Position numbers and translations under genes: made by a program
Part shown: positions 15,769-24,248 of the stretch, in pieces
Position numbering within the stretch: position 1 is the first letter of the stretch
Layout: each line of letters opens with the position of its first letter
The notes under the pieces: generated by a model
Told to the model about the DNA's origin: nothing
Seen by the model: the letters and a program-made list of their open reading frames with translations, nothing else
Databases searched by the model: none
Assembly: GCF_029839275.1 (NCBI RefSeq)
Contig: NZ_JAOCAH010000019.1
Span: forward strand, 22,698-86,697
Length of the DNA: 64,000 nucleotides
From: Pseudomonas sp. GD03944
GTDB taxonomy: Bacteria > Pseudomonadota > Gammaproteobacteria > Pseudomonadales > Pseudomonadaceae
Direction of reading: 5' to 3'

Positions 15769-16425
15769 ATGGAATTCATCACCCTCATCATCGATTTCAT
15801 TCTCCATGTCGACGTTCACCTCGCGGCGCTCACCGCCGAGCACGGGGCCTGGATCTACGGCATCCTGTTCCTGATCATCTTCTGCGAAACCGGCCTGGTA
15901 GTGACCCCGTTCCTGCCGGGGGATTCGCTGCTATTCGTGGCCGGCGCCATCGCCACCCACGGCGCGATGGACGTGCACCTGCTGGTGGGCCTGCTGATCG
16001 TCGCGGCGATCCTCGGTGATGCGGTCAATTACGCCATTGGCCGTACCTTCGGCCACCGGGCGTTCCGCAACCCGGACTCGAAGGTTTTCCGCCAGAGCCA
16101 CCTGGACATGACCCAGGCCTTCTACGCCCGGCATGGCGGCAAGACCATCATCTTCGCCCGCTTCGTGCCCATCGTGCGTACCTTCGCCCCGTTCGTCGCC
16201 GGCATGGGCCGCATGCGCTACTCGCGCTTCGCCACCTACAACGTGGTGGGCGCCATCGTCTGGGTGACCTCGTTCACCTACGCCGGCTATTTCTTCGGCA
16301 ACCTGCCGGTGGTCAAGGACAACCTGCACTACCTGATCATGGCGATCATCGTCCTGTCGATCCTGCCGGGCGTGCTCGAAGTGGTGCGCCGCCGCCTCAT
16401 GGCCTCCCGCGCCAGCAAGGCCTAA
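15769..16425 (+). CDS. DedA-family membrane protein
   Basis: A 218-residue inner-membrane protein of the DedA/VTT (SNARE-associated) superfamily. Family landmarks are visible: the re-entrant motif ETGLVVTPFLPGDSLLF, the GDAVNYAIGRTFG segment, and the arginine motif KTIIFARFVPIVRTFAPFVAGMGRM with conserved FxRxxPxxR. DedA proteins act as lipid flippases or scramblases (undecaprenyl phosphate recycling, phosphatidylethanolamine) and depend on the proton motive force. It stands alone, with an uninformative 263-bp gap before it and a strong palindrome after the stop. Confidence 0.93.
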   Translation: MEFITLIIDFILHVDVHLAALTAEHGAWIYGILFLIIFCETGLVVTPFLPGDSLLFVAGAIATHGAMDVHLLVGLLIVAAILGDAVNYAIGRTFGHRAFRNPDSKVFRQSHLDMTQAFYARHGGKTIIFARFVPIVRTFAPFVAGMGRMRYSRFATYNVVGAIVWVTSFTYAGYFFGNLPVVKDNLHYLIMAIIVLSILPGVLEVVRRRLMASRASKA

Positions 16426-16439
16426 CCCCCCCCTATCAT

Positions 16440-16461
16440 CCCGGCCACCGCGGTGGCCGGG
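16440..16461. terminator. 22-bp perfect palindrome after the dedA-family gene
   Basis: CCCGGCCACCGCGGTGGCCGGG-type sequence, here given by its arms CCCGGCCACCG / CGGTGGCCGGG, begins 15 bases after the stop. It could form a very stable hairpin or cruciform; no U-tract follows. Confidence 0.45.
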
Positions 16462-16527
16462 GCGGTTGTCGCCGGGCCCTTGCTGGTCTAGTTTTCATCG
16501 CCTCGACACCACGCTTGCGAGGGCGCG

Positions 16528-16950
16528 ATGAAACCCCGAATTTCCCTGATCACCCTGGCGGTCGATGACCTCGACCGGGCCGTGCGCTTTTACCGCGACG
16601 GCCTGGGCCTGCCCACCGACGGCATCGTCGGCACCGAGTTCGAGAACGGAGCGGTCGCCTTCTTCGACCTCCAGGCCGGCCTGCGCCTGGGCCTGTGGCC
16701 GCGCACCAGCCTGGCCGCCGACAGCGGCCTGCCGCCGTCCAAGGCAGGCGCGCCGGGCATGAGCCTGGCGCACAACGTGGCGTCCCGGGACGAGGTGGAC
16801 GCAGTGATGACGCAGGCCGCAGCGGCTGGCGGGACGCTGGTCAAGCCGGCCCAGGAGACCTTCTGGGGTGGCTATGCCGGTTACTTCCAGGACCCGGACC
16901 AGCACCTGTGGGAAGTGGCCTGGAACCCCGAGGACCTGCCGCCGGCGTGA
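16528..16950 (+). CDS. VOC-family (glyoxalase/dioxygenase fold) protein
   Basis: A 140-residue protein of two beta-alpha-beta-beta-beta modules: ISLITLAVDDLDRAVRFYRDGLG at the start and GYAGYFQDPDQHLWEVAWNP at the end. The closing PDxHLWE motif provides the usual metal-ligand glutamate, and N-terminal residues would supply others. Members include glyoxalases, fosfomycin-type resistance enzymes and bleomycin-binding proteins; this one belongs to the general group with no assigned substrate. It converges with the nucleotidyltransferase gene, with only one base between stops. Confidence 0.88.
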   Translation: MKPRISLITLAVDDLDRAVRFYRDGLGLPTDGIVGTEFENGAVAFFDLQAGLRLGLWPRTSLAADSGLPPSKAGAPGMSLAHNVASRDEVDAVMTQAAAAGGTLVKPAQETFWGGYAGYFQDPDQHLWEVAWNPEDLPPA

Positions 16951-16951
16951 C

Positions 16952-17503
16952 TCAGGCGTAGCGCAGCCCGGGCCAGCGGGCCGGCCAGTTCTTGTCGCGC
17001 TGGCGGGCCTGGTAGATCGCCTGCTTGTCGCTGCGAAAGCGCGCCGTGGGGCGCACCACCAGGCCGAACAGGTCGTCCAGGCCCAGCGGCGCCGCCACCT
17101 CGATCGTTCCTTCACGCGCCAACCGGACAGCCACCGCCGTGGCGGTCTCCGGCCAGCAGGTCATCGCCTGGGCGGCGCTGGTGTAGGGCGCATCGTCATT
17201 GCGTTGGTGCATGCGCGCCTGGTTCTTCACCGACCAGTTCAGGCTTGGGTCGCACTCGCGCAGCCTCCCTTCGAGGTGCGCGTCCCGCTCGGCAGACGCG
17301 TCGGCCGGGTCGAACCAGATAACGTCGATGTCGTCCGGCAGCGGGGAAGGGGAGCGCTGGTGCAGGTGATCCCACACCGCACTGCGCACCACGCCTGCCG
17401 CCACCCAGCAGTCCGGCAGGCCGAGGTCCCGCACCTGCTGCAGGATGCGCAGGCGCAGCGGGTCGGCGGCGAGCAGGGCCTGGAGCTGGACGTGGTGGTC
17501 CAT
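16952..17503 (-). CDS. Nucleotidyltransferase family protein (NTP_transf_6/DUF925)
   Basis: A 183-residue cytoplasmic protein with the pattern VAAGVVRSAVWDHLH, then DDIDVIWFDP, and LNWSVKNQARMH, which defines the NTP_transf_6 (DUF925) family related to the nucleotidyltransferase fold. The DDIDV aspartates are the expected metal ligands. No substrate is known for this family. Its start is 5 bases from the stop of the upstream GNAT gene (17508), so the two are almost surely co-transcribed. Confidence 0.88.
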   Translation of the reverse strand: MDHHVQLQALLAADPLRLRILQQVRDLGLPDCWVAAGVVRSAVWDHLHQRSPSPLPDDIDVIWFDPADASAERDAHLEGRLRECDPSLNWSVKNQARMHQRNDDAPYTSAAQAMTCWPETATAVAVRLAREGTIEVAAPLGLDDLFGLVVRPTARFRSDKQAIYQARQRDKNWPARWPGLRYA

Positions 17504-17507
17504 GGGC

Positions 17508-18011
17508 TCAGTGCAGCGCCGGGGTCACGAGGTAGTTCAGCAGGTGCGGGTCGTCGTCCTGCCCCAGGGTCTGCACCGGGCGCGGCAGGTCTTCCAGTAC
17601 CGCCTCCCAGAAGGCCTGGGCCGCCTGGTCCTGGTCATAGAAGCGCACCAACCAGACCGTGCTCCCTTCCTTCAGCACCTGGAGGGCGAGGGTCTTGCCG
17701 ATCCCCCGGCGGCGGTACTTCTTGAGCAGGAACAGGTCCGCCAGCTCCAGGGCGTCGACGCCCGGCAGTTCGCTCTGTTCGATCAGCAGGAACCCGGCGA
17801 TGAAACCGTCCACCAGCACCAGGTTGGCGCTCCACAGCGGTTCCTGCCAGTAGCGCTCGAAGTGCGGCTCGTGGATGTAGAAGCGGCCGTCGGCCTCCAC
17901 GTCCTCCTGTTCCCAGTCGGAGGATTCATAGGCGTAGAACTGGTACAGGTTGCGAATCAGCTCGGCCTGCTCGGGGCCGGTCTGTATCAGTTCGATGGTC
18001 ATTTCACGCAT
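17508..18011 (-). CDS. GNAT-family N-acetyltransferase
   Basis: A GCN5-related acetyltransferase of about 167 residues (start MREMTIELIQ; an ATG at 18002 gives a protein 3 residues shorter, and a longer frame reaches 18071). The acetyl-CoA site is visible in ELADLFLLKKYRRRGIGKTLALQVL, the classic R/Q-x-x-G-x-G/A pyrophosphate loop. The preceding DGFIAGFLLIEQ strand is the central beta-bulge region. Acceptor unknown. It is the first gene of a two-gene operon with the nucleotidyltransferase. None of the candidate starts has a strong ribosome site. Confidence 0.85.
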   Translation of the reverse strand: MREMTIELIQTGPEQAELIRNLYQFYAYESSDWEQEDVEADGRFYIHEPHFERYWQEPLWSANLVLVDGFIAGFLLIEQSELPGVDALELADLFLLKKYRRRGIGKTLALQVLKEGSTVWLVRFYDQDQAAQAFWEAVLEDLPRPVQTLGQDDDPHLLNYLVTPALH

Positions 18012-18259
18012 GCAGGGGACTCGTCGGTAGGGCAACGATGAACCGTCGCCGAGGGCGGGTATTTTTGACAAAACCGGTCAGTAACGCCATGGGCTATGCG
18101 GCCGCACCCGACCCGCCTGTCGCAAGGTTTTGACCGCGGCTGCGCCCGGTTGGGTCAGGGAAAATCGCGCGTGTGACCCAGGCGGTCGCGGCCAGGCTGG
18201 CGGCAACGCTAGAATGCCGGCGCCTCGATGAGGTCCGGCACACAGAAAAGGGAGAGGGC

Positions 18260-18823
18260 ATGCAGGCCTGGCAATGGATAGGGGTGGCGCTGGCAGCGCT
18301 GGTCACGGGATACGGCATCTGGTGCTACAACCGCCTGGTGCTCAATCGCCACCGCGTGGCCGAAGCCTGGAGCGGCATCGACGTGCAGCTCAAGCGGCGT
18401 TCGAGCCTGATCCCCAACCTGGTGGCGGCACTGCGCGAATACATGGCGCACGAGCGCGGCACCCTCGAGGCGCTGACCGAACAGCGCAGCGCCGCACAGC
18501 GCCACGAAGGCGATACGGTGGGCGAGCGCGGCGTGGCCGAAACGCAATTGGGCACGGCGCTGATGCGCGTGCTGATCCTCGCCGAGGCCTACCCGCAACT
18601 GAAGGCGGACGGCAATTTCCTGGCCCTGCAACGCACCCTGAGCGAGGTCGAGGACCAGATCCAGATGTCCCGCCGCTACTACAACGGCGCGGTGCGCGAA
18701 CTCAATATCCTCGTCGAGTCGGTGCCGAGCAACCTGGTGGCGCGTCTGCTGCGCTTCACCACCGCCGAATACTTCACCCTCGCCGATGCCCGCGAGGGGC
18801 ACGCCCCGGCCCTGGAGTTCTGA
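18260..18823 (+). CDS. LemA-family protein
   Basis: A 187-residue membrane-anchored coiled-coil protein. One N-terminal helix (WIGVALAALVTGYGIWCYN) is followed by the LemA signature NRVAEAWSGIDVQLKRRSSLIPNLV (here NRHRVAEAW) and a C-terminal YYNGAVRELN motif, with the long helical bundle facing the periplasm or outside. GGGAGAGG lies immediately upstream of the ATG. The family's role is not settled; it is regularly paired with the DUF2207/YgcG-type protein that follows here two bases downstream. Confidence 0.92.
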   Translation: MQAWQWIGVALAALVTGYGIWCYNRLVLNRHRVAEAWSGIDVQLKRRSSLIPNLVAALREYMAHERGTLEALTEQRSAAQRHEGDTVGERGVAETQLGTALMRVLILAEAYPQLKADGNFLALQRTLSEVEDQIQMSRRYYNGAVRELNILVESVPSNLVARLLRFTTAEYFTLADAREGHAPALEF

Positions 18824-18824
18824 C

Positions 18825-20777
18825 ATGCCTGGATGGCTCACACGCTTTTTGTGCCTTGCCCTGCTGGGGCTGGCCACGGCCGCACTGGCCAGCGAAGACG
18901 AACGCATAACCGACTACAGCGTGGACCTGCAGGTCCACACCGACGGCAGCCTGCTGGTGGCCGAGCAGATCACCGTCGAGGCCCGGGGCGATGCGATCAG
19001 CCGCGGCATCTTCCGCGACTTTCCGGTGCGCATGATCAGCCTGGAAGGCCTGCAGCGCAGCGTCACTTTCGACGTGCTGGAGGTGCAGCGCAATAGTCAG
19101 CCGGAGCCTTACCAACTGGAGTCGATGGGCGCCGTCGAGCGTGTGCGCATCGGCTCGGCCAGCCAGCTGCTGCAGCCGGGCCGCCACACCTACCGCATCC
19201 TCTACCGCACCGACCGGCAACTGATCGCCCGTGACGGCGAGGACGAGCTGTACTGGAACGTCACCGGCAACGACTGGCTGTTCGCCATCGACCGGGCGCG
19301 GATCAGCGTGCAACTGCCGGACGGTGCCAACGTGCTGCGGTTCGACGCCTACACCGGCCCGCGAGGCGCCCAGGGCAAGGCCTTCCGCCTGGTGGCGCAG
19401 GACGGGGCGCGTATCGAGCTGGAAACCACCGCACCGCTGGCGGCCTCCGAAGGATTCACCGTCGCCGTGGCCTGGCCCGCGGGGCTGATTCAGCAGCCTG
19501 CCCTGGGCAAGCGCCTGCTCTGGGCGCTGCAGGACAACCCCGGCGTGGCCTTGGGCAGCCTGGTGCTGCTGGCGCTGCTGGGGTACTTCCTGTGGCAGTG
19601 GCGGCGTGTCGGCCGCGACCCGCAGCGCGGCCTGGTCATTCCCCTGTTCCAGGCGCCGGAAGGGCTGTCGCCCGCGGCGGCCGGGTTCGTCTGGCACCGC
19701 GGTTTCGGCATGGCCTACAGCCCGGCCAAGGCACTGACCGTGGCCCTCACCTCGATGGCCACGAAGCGCGCCCTGAACCTGTCCGACAGCGGCAAGGGCT
19801 ACACCGTCAAGGCGGCCGGCAAACCCGTGCCACCACTGCACCCTGGCGAGCGCAAGGTATACAGCGCGCTGTTCGACAGCGCCTCCGCCCTGACCCTGGG
19901 GGACAGTTACCAGCCACGCCTGAAAAAGGCACTCGACGCGCTGCACGCCAGCATCACCGAGAACTACCATGCGGCCTGCTTCCGGCTCAACCGCCAGCAA
20001 TGGTGGCGCGGCGCGGTGCTGGCACTGCTCGGCGTACCGCTGACCGTGCTGCCTGGCCTGGCGCCCGGTGACCTGATGGCGGTGTGCATGCTCTCGCTGT
20101 TCGTCCTGGCGTTCGGCTCCTTCGGGGTGATGGCCCTGTTCCGCTGCCTGCGCAACTGGCGCGCCGGCCAGCGCCTGAGCATCCTGCCGGGCCTGCTGTT
20201 CGGTTTGATGTTCACCAACATCGGCCTGCTGGCGCTGGTGATGATGGTGAACGGCACACCGAGTCTCTCGACCTGGAGCCTGGCCCTGGTGCTGGCCTTC
20301 GCGGTGCTCTGCGTGCTGTTTCGCTGGCTGCTGGAGGCGCCGACCCTGCACGGTCGCGAAGTACTCGACAAGCTTGAGGGCTACCGCGACTACCTGATGC
20401 TGGCGGAAAGCGAGCTGCTGGAAAAGGTCGCCAACGCCCCGGCCATGACCATCGCCCTGTACGAGCAGCACTTGCCCTACGCCATGGCGCTGGGCGTCGA
20501 GCAGCAATGGAGCGCGCGTTTTTCCAAGGCACTGGAGAGCGGCCTGATCAGTGCCCCGAAAGACAGCTATCAGCCGCAGTGGTATTCGGGCCGCCGCCTG
20601 CCCGACCCGCAGGCGCTCAGCTCGAGCCTGTCCTCGAACCTCGGCCGGGCCGCCGCGGTGGCCTCCACCGCACCCACGCAGTCGTCCTCGTCGTCGTTCG
20701 GCAGCTCCTCGGGCGGATCGAGCGGTGGCGGTTCTTCGGGAGGCGGCGGTGGTGGTGGCGGCGGGGGCGGCTGGTAG
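18825..20777 (+). CDS. DUF2207-domain membrane protein with glycine-rich tail
   Basis: A 650-residue protein: signal peptide (residues 1-23, LATAALAS), an extracytoplasmic DUF2207 domain (ITDYSVDLQVHTDGSLLVAEQI and SRGIFRDFPVR), a helix at about 233-252 (LVLLALLGYFLWQW), a soluble domain, then further helices around 395-500. It ends in a low-complexity Ser/Gly tail finishing in a run of eleven Gly and a Trp, the typical ending of this family. It overlaps no other gene but starts one base after the LemA stop, so it is translated with LemA. Function unknown; likely a membrane-envelope partner of LemA. Confidence 0.88.
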   Translation: MPGWLTRFLCLALLGLATAALASEDERITDYSVDLQVHTDGSLLVAEQITVEARGDAISRGIFRDFPVRMISLEGLQRSVTFDVLEVQRNSQPEPYQLESMGAVERVRIGSASQLLQPGRHTYRILYRTDRQLIARDGEDELYWNVTGNDWLFAIDRARISVQLPDGANVLRFDAYTGPRGAQGKAFRLVAQDGARIELETTAPLAASEGFTVAVAWPAGLIQQPALGKRLLWALQDNPGVALGSLVLLALLGYFLWQWRRVGRDPQRGLVIPLFQAPEGLSPAAAGFVWHRGFGMAYSPAKALTVALTSMATKRALNLSDSGKGYTVKAAGKPVPPLHPGERKVYSALFDSASALTLGDSYQPRLKKALDALHASITENYHAACFRLNRQQWWRGAVLALLGVPLTVLPGLAPGDLMAVCMLSLFVLAFGSFGVMALFRCLRNWRAGQRLSILPGLLFGLMFTNIGLLALVMMVNGTPSLSTWSLALVLAFAVLCVLFRWLLEAPTLHGREVLDKLEGYRDYLMLAESELLEKVANAPAMTIALYEQHLPYAMALGVEQQWSARFSKALESGLISAPKDSYQPQWYSGRRLPDPQALSSSLSSNLGRAAAVASTAPTQSSSSSFGSSSGGSSGGGSSGGGGGGGGGGGW

Positions 20778-20823
20778 GCCCGGACAGGGCGAAAGGGAAG
20801 GAGACGGCGGCGCCCGGCGGCCT

Positions 20824-20905
20824 ATTCCAAAACGGCATGCCCCGCATCGCACAGTTCTATTAGTTCTCGTGAAAACGCTTGGATAGCATCGGCCCAGGAG
20901 TCCTG
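20824..20905 (+). promoter_or_regulatory. Duplicated activator-dependent promoter, left copy (drives serine hydrolase operon)
   Basis: This 82-bp segment is repeated in inverse orientation at 35390-35472, with identical blocks of 16, 26 and 18 bases. It has TAGCAT as a -10 (20884-20889) but no good -35; in its place is a direct repeat AGTTC-N4-AGTTC (20853-20857 and 20862-20866), a likely activator site overlapping -35. The expected RNA start is about 40 bases before the ATG at 20936. Confidence 0.8.
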
Positions 20906-20935
20906 ACAGGACCACTCGCAACTGGGACAACAATA

Positions 20936-22273
20936 ATGAATCCAAGCGTAGCCTCATCCTCGACCCTGCCCGGCAACCGCCTTCGTCGCCTGCTGCCGGG
21001 CGCTGCCTTTTCCCTGCTTTGCGCGCTGCAGCCGGCGCTGGCGGCGAGTCCCGCCACGCCGGGTGTCATGGAGGGGTTTCCGCCTGCCGTGGAGATGCGT
21101 GTGAACAAGCTCAATGCCTTCCAGCCCCCCTACCTGCGCTGGTCGTTGCGCCATGCACGGGAAGTGTCAGCGACGCGCAACATCCCCCGTTCCGAACAGC
21201 CGCTGGTGCTGGCGCCCGGTTCGTCGCGGCCCCTTGGCGCGCTGACCTTCGCCGCAGGCGAGCAGACGCTCGCACTGGATGACTACCTGCAGCAAACCGT
21301 GACCGACGGGCTGATCGTGCTGCACCGTGGGGCCATCGTGTTCGAGCGTTACGACGACGGCTTCGAGGCGCGCCAGCCGCACATCTGGGCGTCCATGACC
21401 AAGTCGGTGACCGGGCTGCTGGCGGCGCAATTCATCGCCGAAGGCACGCTCGACCCCAACGCCAGGCTCGCCCAGTACGTGCCTGAGCTCAGCGGCACGC
21501 CATTCGGGGAAAGCACGGTGCGGCAGAACCTGGACATGCAGGTGGCCGTGACCTATCCCGAGCACGTGCCGCCGGACCTGGGGCTGTTCGCCGCCACCGG
21601 CCTGATTCCGCGGGGGCCCGACATGCCCGCCGATATCTATGCGTTCCTCCAGGTCTCCAAGGCGGTGGAAGGCGCCGCCGAAAAGCCGGTGTTCTTCTAC
21701 CAGAACGGCTCGCCCGAGGCCCTGGCCTGGGCATTGCGGCGCATCTCCGGGCAGAACTGGGGCGAGCTGGTGAGTCAGCGCATCTGGTCCCGTTTCGCCC
21801 AGGAGGACGCCTACGTCCAGATCGACGCGCTGGGCACCGAGATGGCCAGTGGCGGCATCAGCAGCAACCTGCGCGACGCGGCGCGTTTCGCCGAATGGGT
21901 CCGGCGCGAACTGGGACGCAACGTGGCGGGGGACAGTTTCAACCAGGCCGTGCGCAGCCTCCTGGAAACCGGCGACGTCGAGGTGTTCGCCAAAGGCAAC
22001 CTGGGGCCCGCACGCCCGGGCTACGCCTACCGCAACTACTGGCTGCAGAAGAACGACGCGGATGGCTCCCTGGAAGCCAGCGGGCGTTTTGGCCAGAAAA
22101 TCTACATCAACCCGCAACGCGAGGTGGTGATCGTCAAGCTCTCGGCCACACCTGACCAGGCCCGCCGCGCGACCAGCGCCGACGGTCCCGCCAAGGTCGC
22201 TGCCAGGGCGATCGATTCCCCGGCCACCTTCAACAACATGGTCGACGCGATCCTGGCCGACCTGCCGCACTGA
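20936..22273 (+). CDS. Secreted serine hydrolase of the class C beta-lactamase/6-aminohexanoate-dimer hydrolase type
   Basis: A 445-residue protein with a signal peptide (about residues 1-36, hydrophobic core LLPGAAFSLLCALQPALAA). The penicillin-binding-protein-like fold is shown by the nucleophile motif SMTKS (Ser-x-x-Lys) within HIWASMTKSVTG, a YQNGS tyrosine motif, and a late GxG strand. Family VIII esterases, 6-aminohexanoate-dimer hydrolases and beta-lactamases share this fold; esterase or amidase activity on a bulky substrate is more likely than lactam hydrolysis. It is the first gene after the duplicated promoter and is followed by DUF1302 and DUF1329 genes, so it probably releases or pre-processes the pathway's substrate. 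Confidence 0.85.
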   Translation: MNPSVASSSTLPGNRLRRLLPGAAFSLLCALQPALAASPATPGVMEGFPPAVEMRVNKLNAFQPPYLRWSLRHAREVSATRNIPRSEQPLVLAPGSSRPLGALTFAAGEQTLALDDYLQQTVTDGLIVLHRGAIVFERYDDGFEARQPHIWASMTKSVTGLLAAQFIAEGTLDPNARLAQYVPELSGTPFGESTVRQNLDMQVAVTYPEHVPPDLGLFAATGLIPRGPDMPADIYAFLQVSKAVEGAAEKPVFFYQNGSPEALAWALRRISGQNWGELVSQRIWSRFAQEDAYVQIDALGTEMASGGISSNLRDAARFAEWVRRELGRNVAGDSFNQAVRSLLETGDVEVFAKGNLGPARPGYAYRNYWLQKNDADGSLEASGRFGQKIYINPQREVVIVKLSATPDQARRATSADGPAKVAARAIDSPATFNNMVDAILADLPH

Positions 22274-22371
22274 TCCTTCCTGGCTGAACGGCGCAGGCCA
22301 CTGCGCTTGGGCCAGCTATTGCCTGCAGAAACCTGCAACCACGACCCGACAACAACAACGAGAGGGTTTGT

Positions 22372-24246
22372 ATGAGCCATTCAATCGGCAACTCGACACA
22401 TCGCACCGGCTTCACCCGCACCGCGCTGGCGCTGGGCATCGCGCTGGCGGCGCAGCCCACGCTGTCCTCGGCGGCCACCTGGCAGCTGGACGATGACTGG
22501 AGCCTGTCCAGCAACACCACCCTGTCACTGGGTACCAGCTGGTCCCTGCAGAGCGCCGACAAGGGCCTGCTGAACAAGGCGGATGCCGCCAGCATCGGCA
22601 AGGTCGGTGTCGGCACCAACTACAACGGTGACGACGGCAAGCTCAACTTCGATAAGGGCGACACCATCTCGACCCTGTTCAAGGGGCTGACCGACTTCGA
22701 CCTGAACGACGGCTCCCAGGGCGCGTTCATCCGCTTCAAGTACTGGTACGACCATGCCATGGCCACCGGCAATGGCGACTTCCGACGTTTCGACGACGCC
22801 GGCTGGCAGCGCCTGGCCCGGTTCAAGGGCTTCGAAGTGCTCGACGCTTACCTGTGGAAAGACTTCGAGGTGGCCGAGCGGCCGCTCAGTATCAAGCTCG
22901 GCAAGCACGTGCTGAGTTGGGGCGAGGCGCTGTTCCTGCAGAATGGGGTCAATGCCATCAACCCGCTGGACGTCTCGGCGTTCAACCGTCCCGGCACCGA
23001 ACTCAAGGAAGGCCTGCTGCCGGTGGAGATGGTGTCCTTCAACTACGACCTGGCCGACAGCCTCAGTGTCGAGGGTTTCTGGCAGTTCAATTTCCGCCCG
23101 TCGGTGCTCGAGGGCTGTGGCACCTTCTTCAGCACCAACGACGCGCTTCAGGAAGGGTGCCAGTACGACAAGCTGATCGCTGGCGGCCTCTCCACCACCG
23201 ACATCTCCAGCATCGACAACGTCCTCAACGCACCGCCCGGCATGGCGCCAGCCACCGAGCGCTACCTGCGCCGCACGGCCACCGACTGGGCCAGCGACAC
23301 CGGCCAGTACGGCCTGGCCATGCATTACCTGATCGAGTCGCTCAACGACGCCGACCTCGGCCTCTATTACCTCAACTACCACAGCCGTACGCCACTGCTG
23401 TCCGGGGTGATCGCTCGCCAGGCGCCCAACTCGGGTGGCAATCCCGGCGCCAACCTCAATACCGGCGATTACTTCACGGTCTACCCGGAGAACATCCGTC
23501 TGTTCGGCGCCAGCATCAGCGGCGTGGTGGGCAGCACCGCGGTGTTCGGGGAGCTGACGTACCGCCCGAACATGCCGCTGGGCTACAACTCCGCCGACCT
23601 GATCAACCTGCTCGCCGGCCAGGCCAACAGCGCGATCATGCCCATGACCCCGGCCGAGCTCGCCGCCGCCCGCGGCAGCCGGGTGGACGGCTATACCCGC
23701 GCGGAGGTCTGGCAGCTCAGCCTGGGCGCCGCCGACAGCTTTTCCAACGTGCTCGGCGCCCAGCGCCTGGCCTGGGCGGCGGAAGTGGGGGGCAACTGGA
23801 TCGGCGGCCTGGACCCGCAGGACCTGCGCCTGGGCCGTGCCGGTGCCTTCGGTCGCACGCCGACCTCCGACGGTACCCCCTGCTCGACGCCTGCCGCACA
23901 GAACCCCGCCGGGCTGACCGCCGCCGAGCTGGCGGCTGCCACCAACTGCAACACCCACGGCGTGATGACCGCCTACTCCTGGGGGTATCGCCTGCGCATG
24001 GGGCTGAGCTACGAGGACCTGATCCCCGCCACCGTCGTGACCCCGTCCGTCAACTGGCGCCACGACGTCGAAGGCTACGGCCCCAACTTCCAGGAGGGCC
24101 AGCAGGCGCTGGGCCTGGCCCTGACCTTCGACTACCGCAACGAGTACTCGCTCGAGCTGGCCTACAACAGCTTCTTCGGCTCCAACGAGTTTTCCCTCAT
24201 CGATGACCGCGACTACGCCTCGGTCACTGTCAAAGCGAGCTTCTGA
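22372..24246 (+). CDS. DUF1302 outer-membrane channel-like protein
   Basis: A 624-residue protein with a signal peptide (first ~35 residues, ALALGIALAAQPTLSSAA) and alternating hydrophobic/polar beta-strand texture ending in an aromatic C-terminus (YASVTVKASF), the mark of an outer-membrane barrel. The segments FDLNDGSQGAFIRFKYWYDH and KLGKHVLSWGEALFLQNG are typical of DUF1302. Members occur beside hydrocarbon, steroid or aromatic-ester degradation genes and are thought to admit hydrophobic substrates. GAGAGG precedes the ATG. It begins 98 bp after the serine hydrolase and runs into DUF1329 with two bases between. Confidence 0.9.
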   Translation: MSHSIGNSTHRTGFTRTALALGIALAAQPTLSSAATWQLDDDWSLSSNTTLSLGTSWSLQSADKGLLNKADAASIGKVGVGTNYNGDDGKLNFDKGDTISTLFKGLTDFDLNDGSQGAFIRFKYWYDHAMATGNGDFRRFDDAGWQRLARFKGFEVLDAYLWKDFEVAERPLSIKLGKHVLSWGEALFLQNGVNAINPLDVSAFNRPGTELKEGLLPVEMVSFNYDLADSLSVEGFWQFNFRPSVLEGCGTFFSTNDALQEGCQYDKLIAGGLSTTDISSIDNVLNAPPGMAPATERYLRRTATDWASDTGQYGLAMHYLIESLNDADLGLYYLNYHSRTPLLSGVIARQAPNSGGNPGANLNTGDYFTVYPENIRLFGASISGVVGSTAVFGELTYRPNMPLGYNSADLINLLAGQANSAIMPMTPAELAAARGSRVDGYTRAEVWQLSLGAADSFSNVLGAQRLAWAAEVGGNWIGGLDPQDLRLGRAGAFGRTPTSDGTPCSTPAAQNPAGLTAAELAAATNCNTHGVMTAYSWGYRLRMGLSYEDLIPATVVTPSVNWRHDVEGYGPNFQEGQQALGLALTFDYRNEYSLELAYNSFFGSNEFSLIDDRDYASVTVKASF

Positions 24247-24248
24247 CC

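Noticed and set aside
20824..20905. Insertion-sequence terminal inverted repeats bracketing the catabolic cluster as a transposon
   Set aside because: The repeats hold a promoter at matching distance from both start codons, there is no transposase, and no target duplication was seen outside them.
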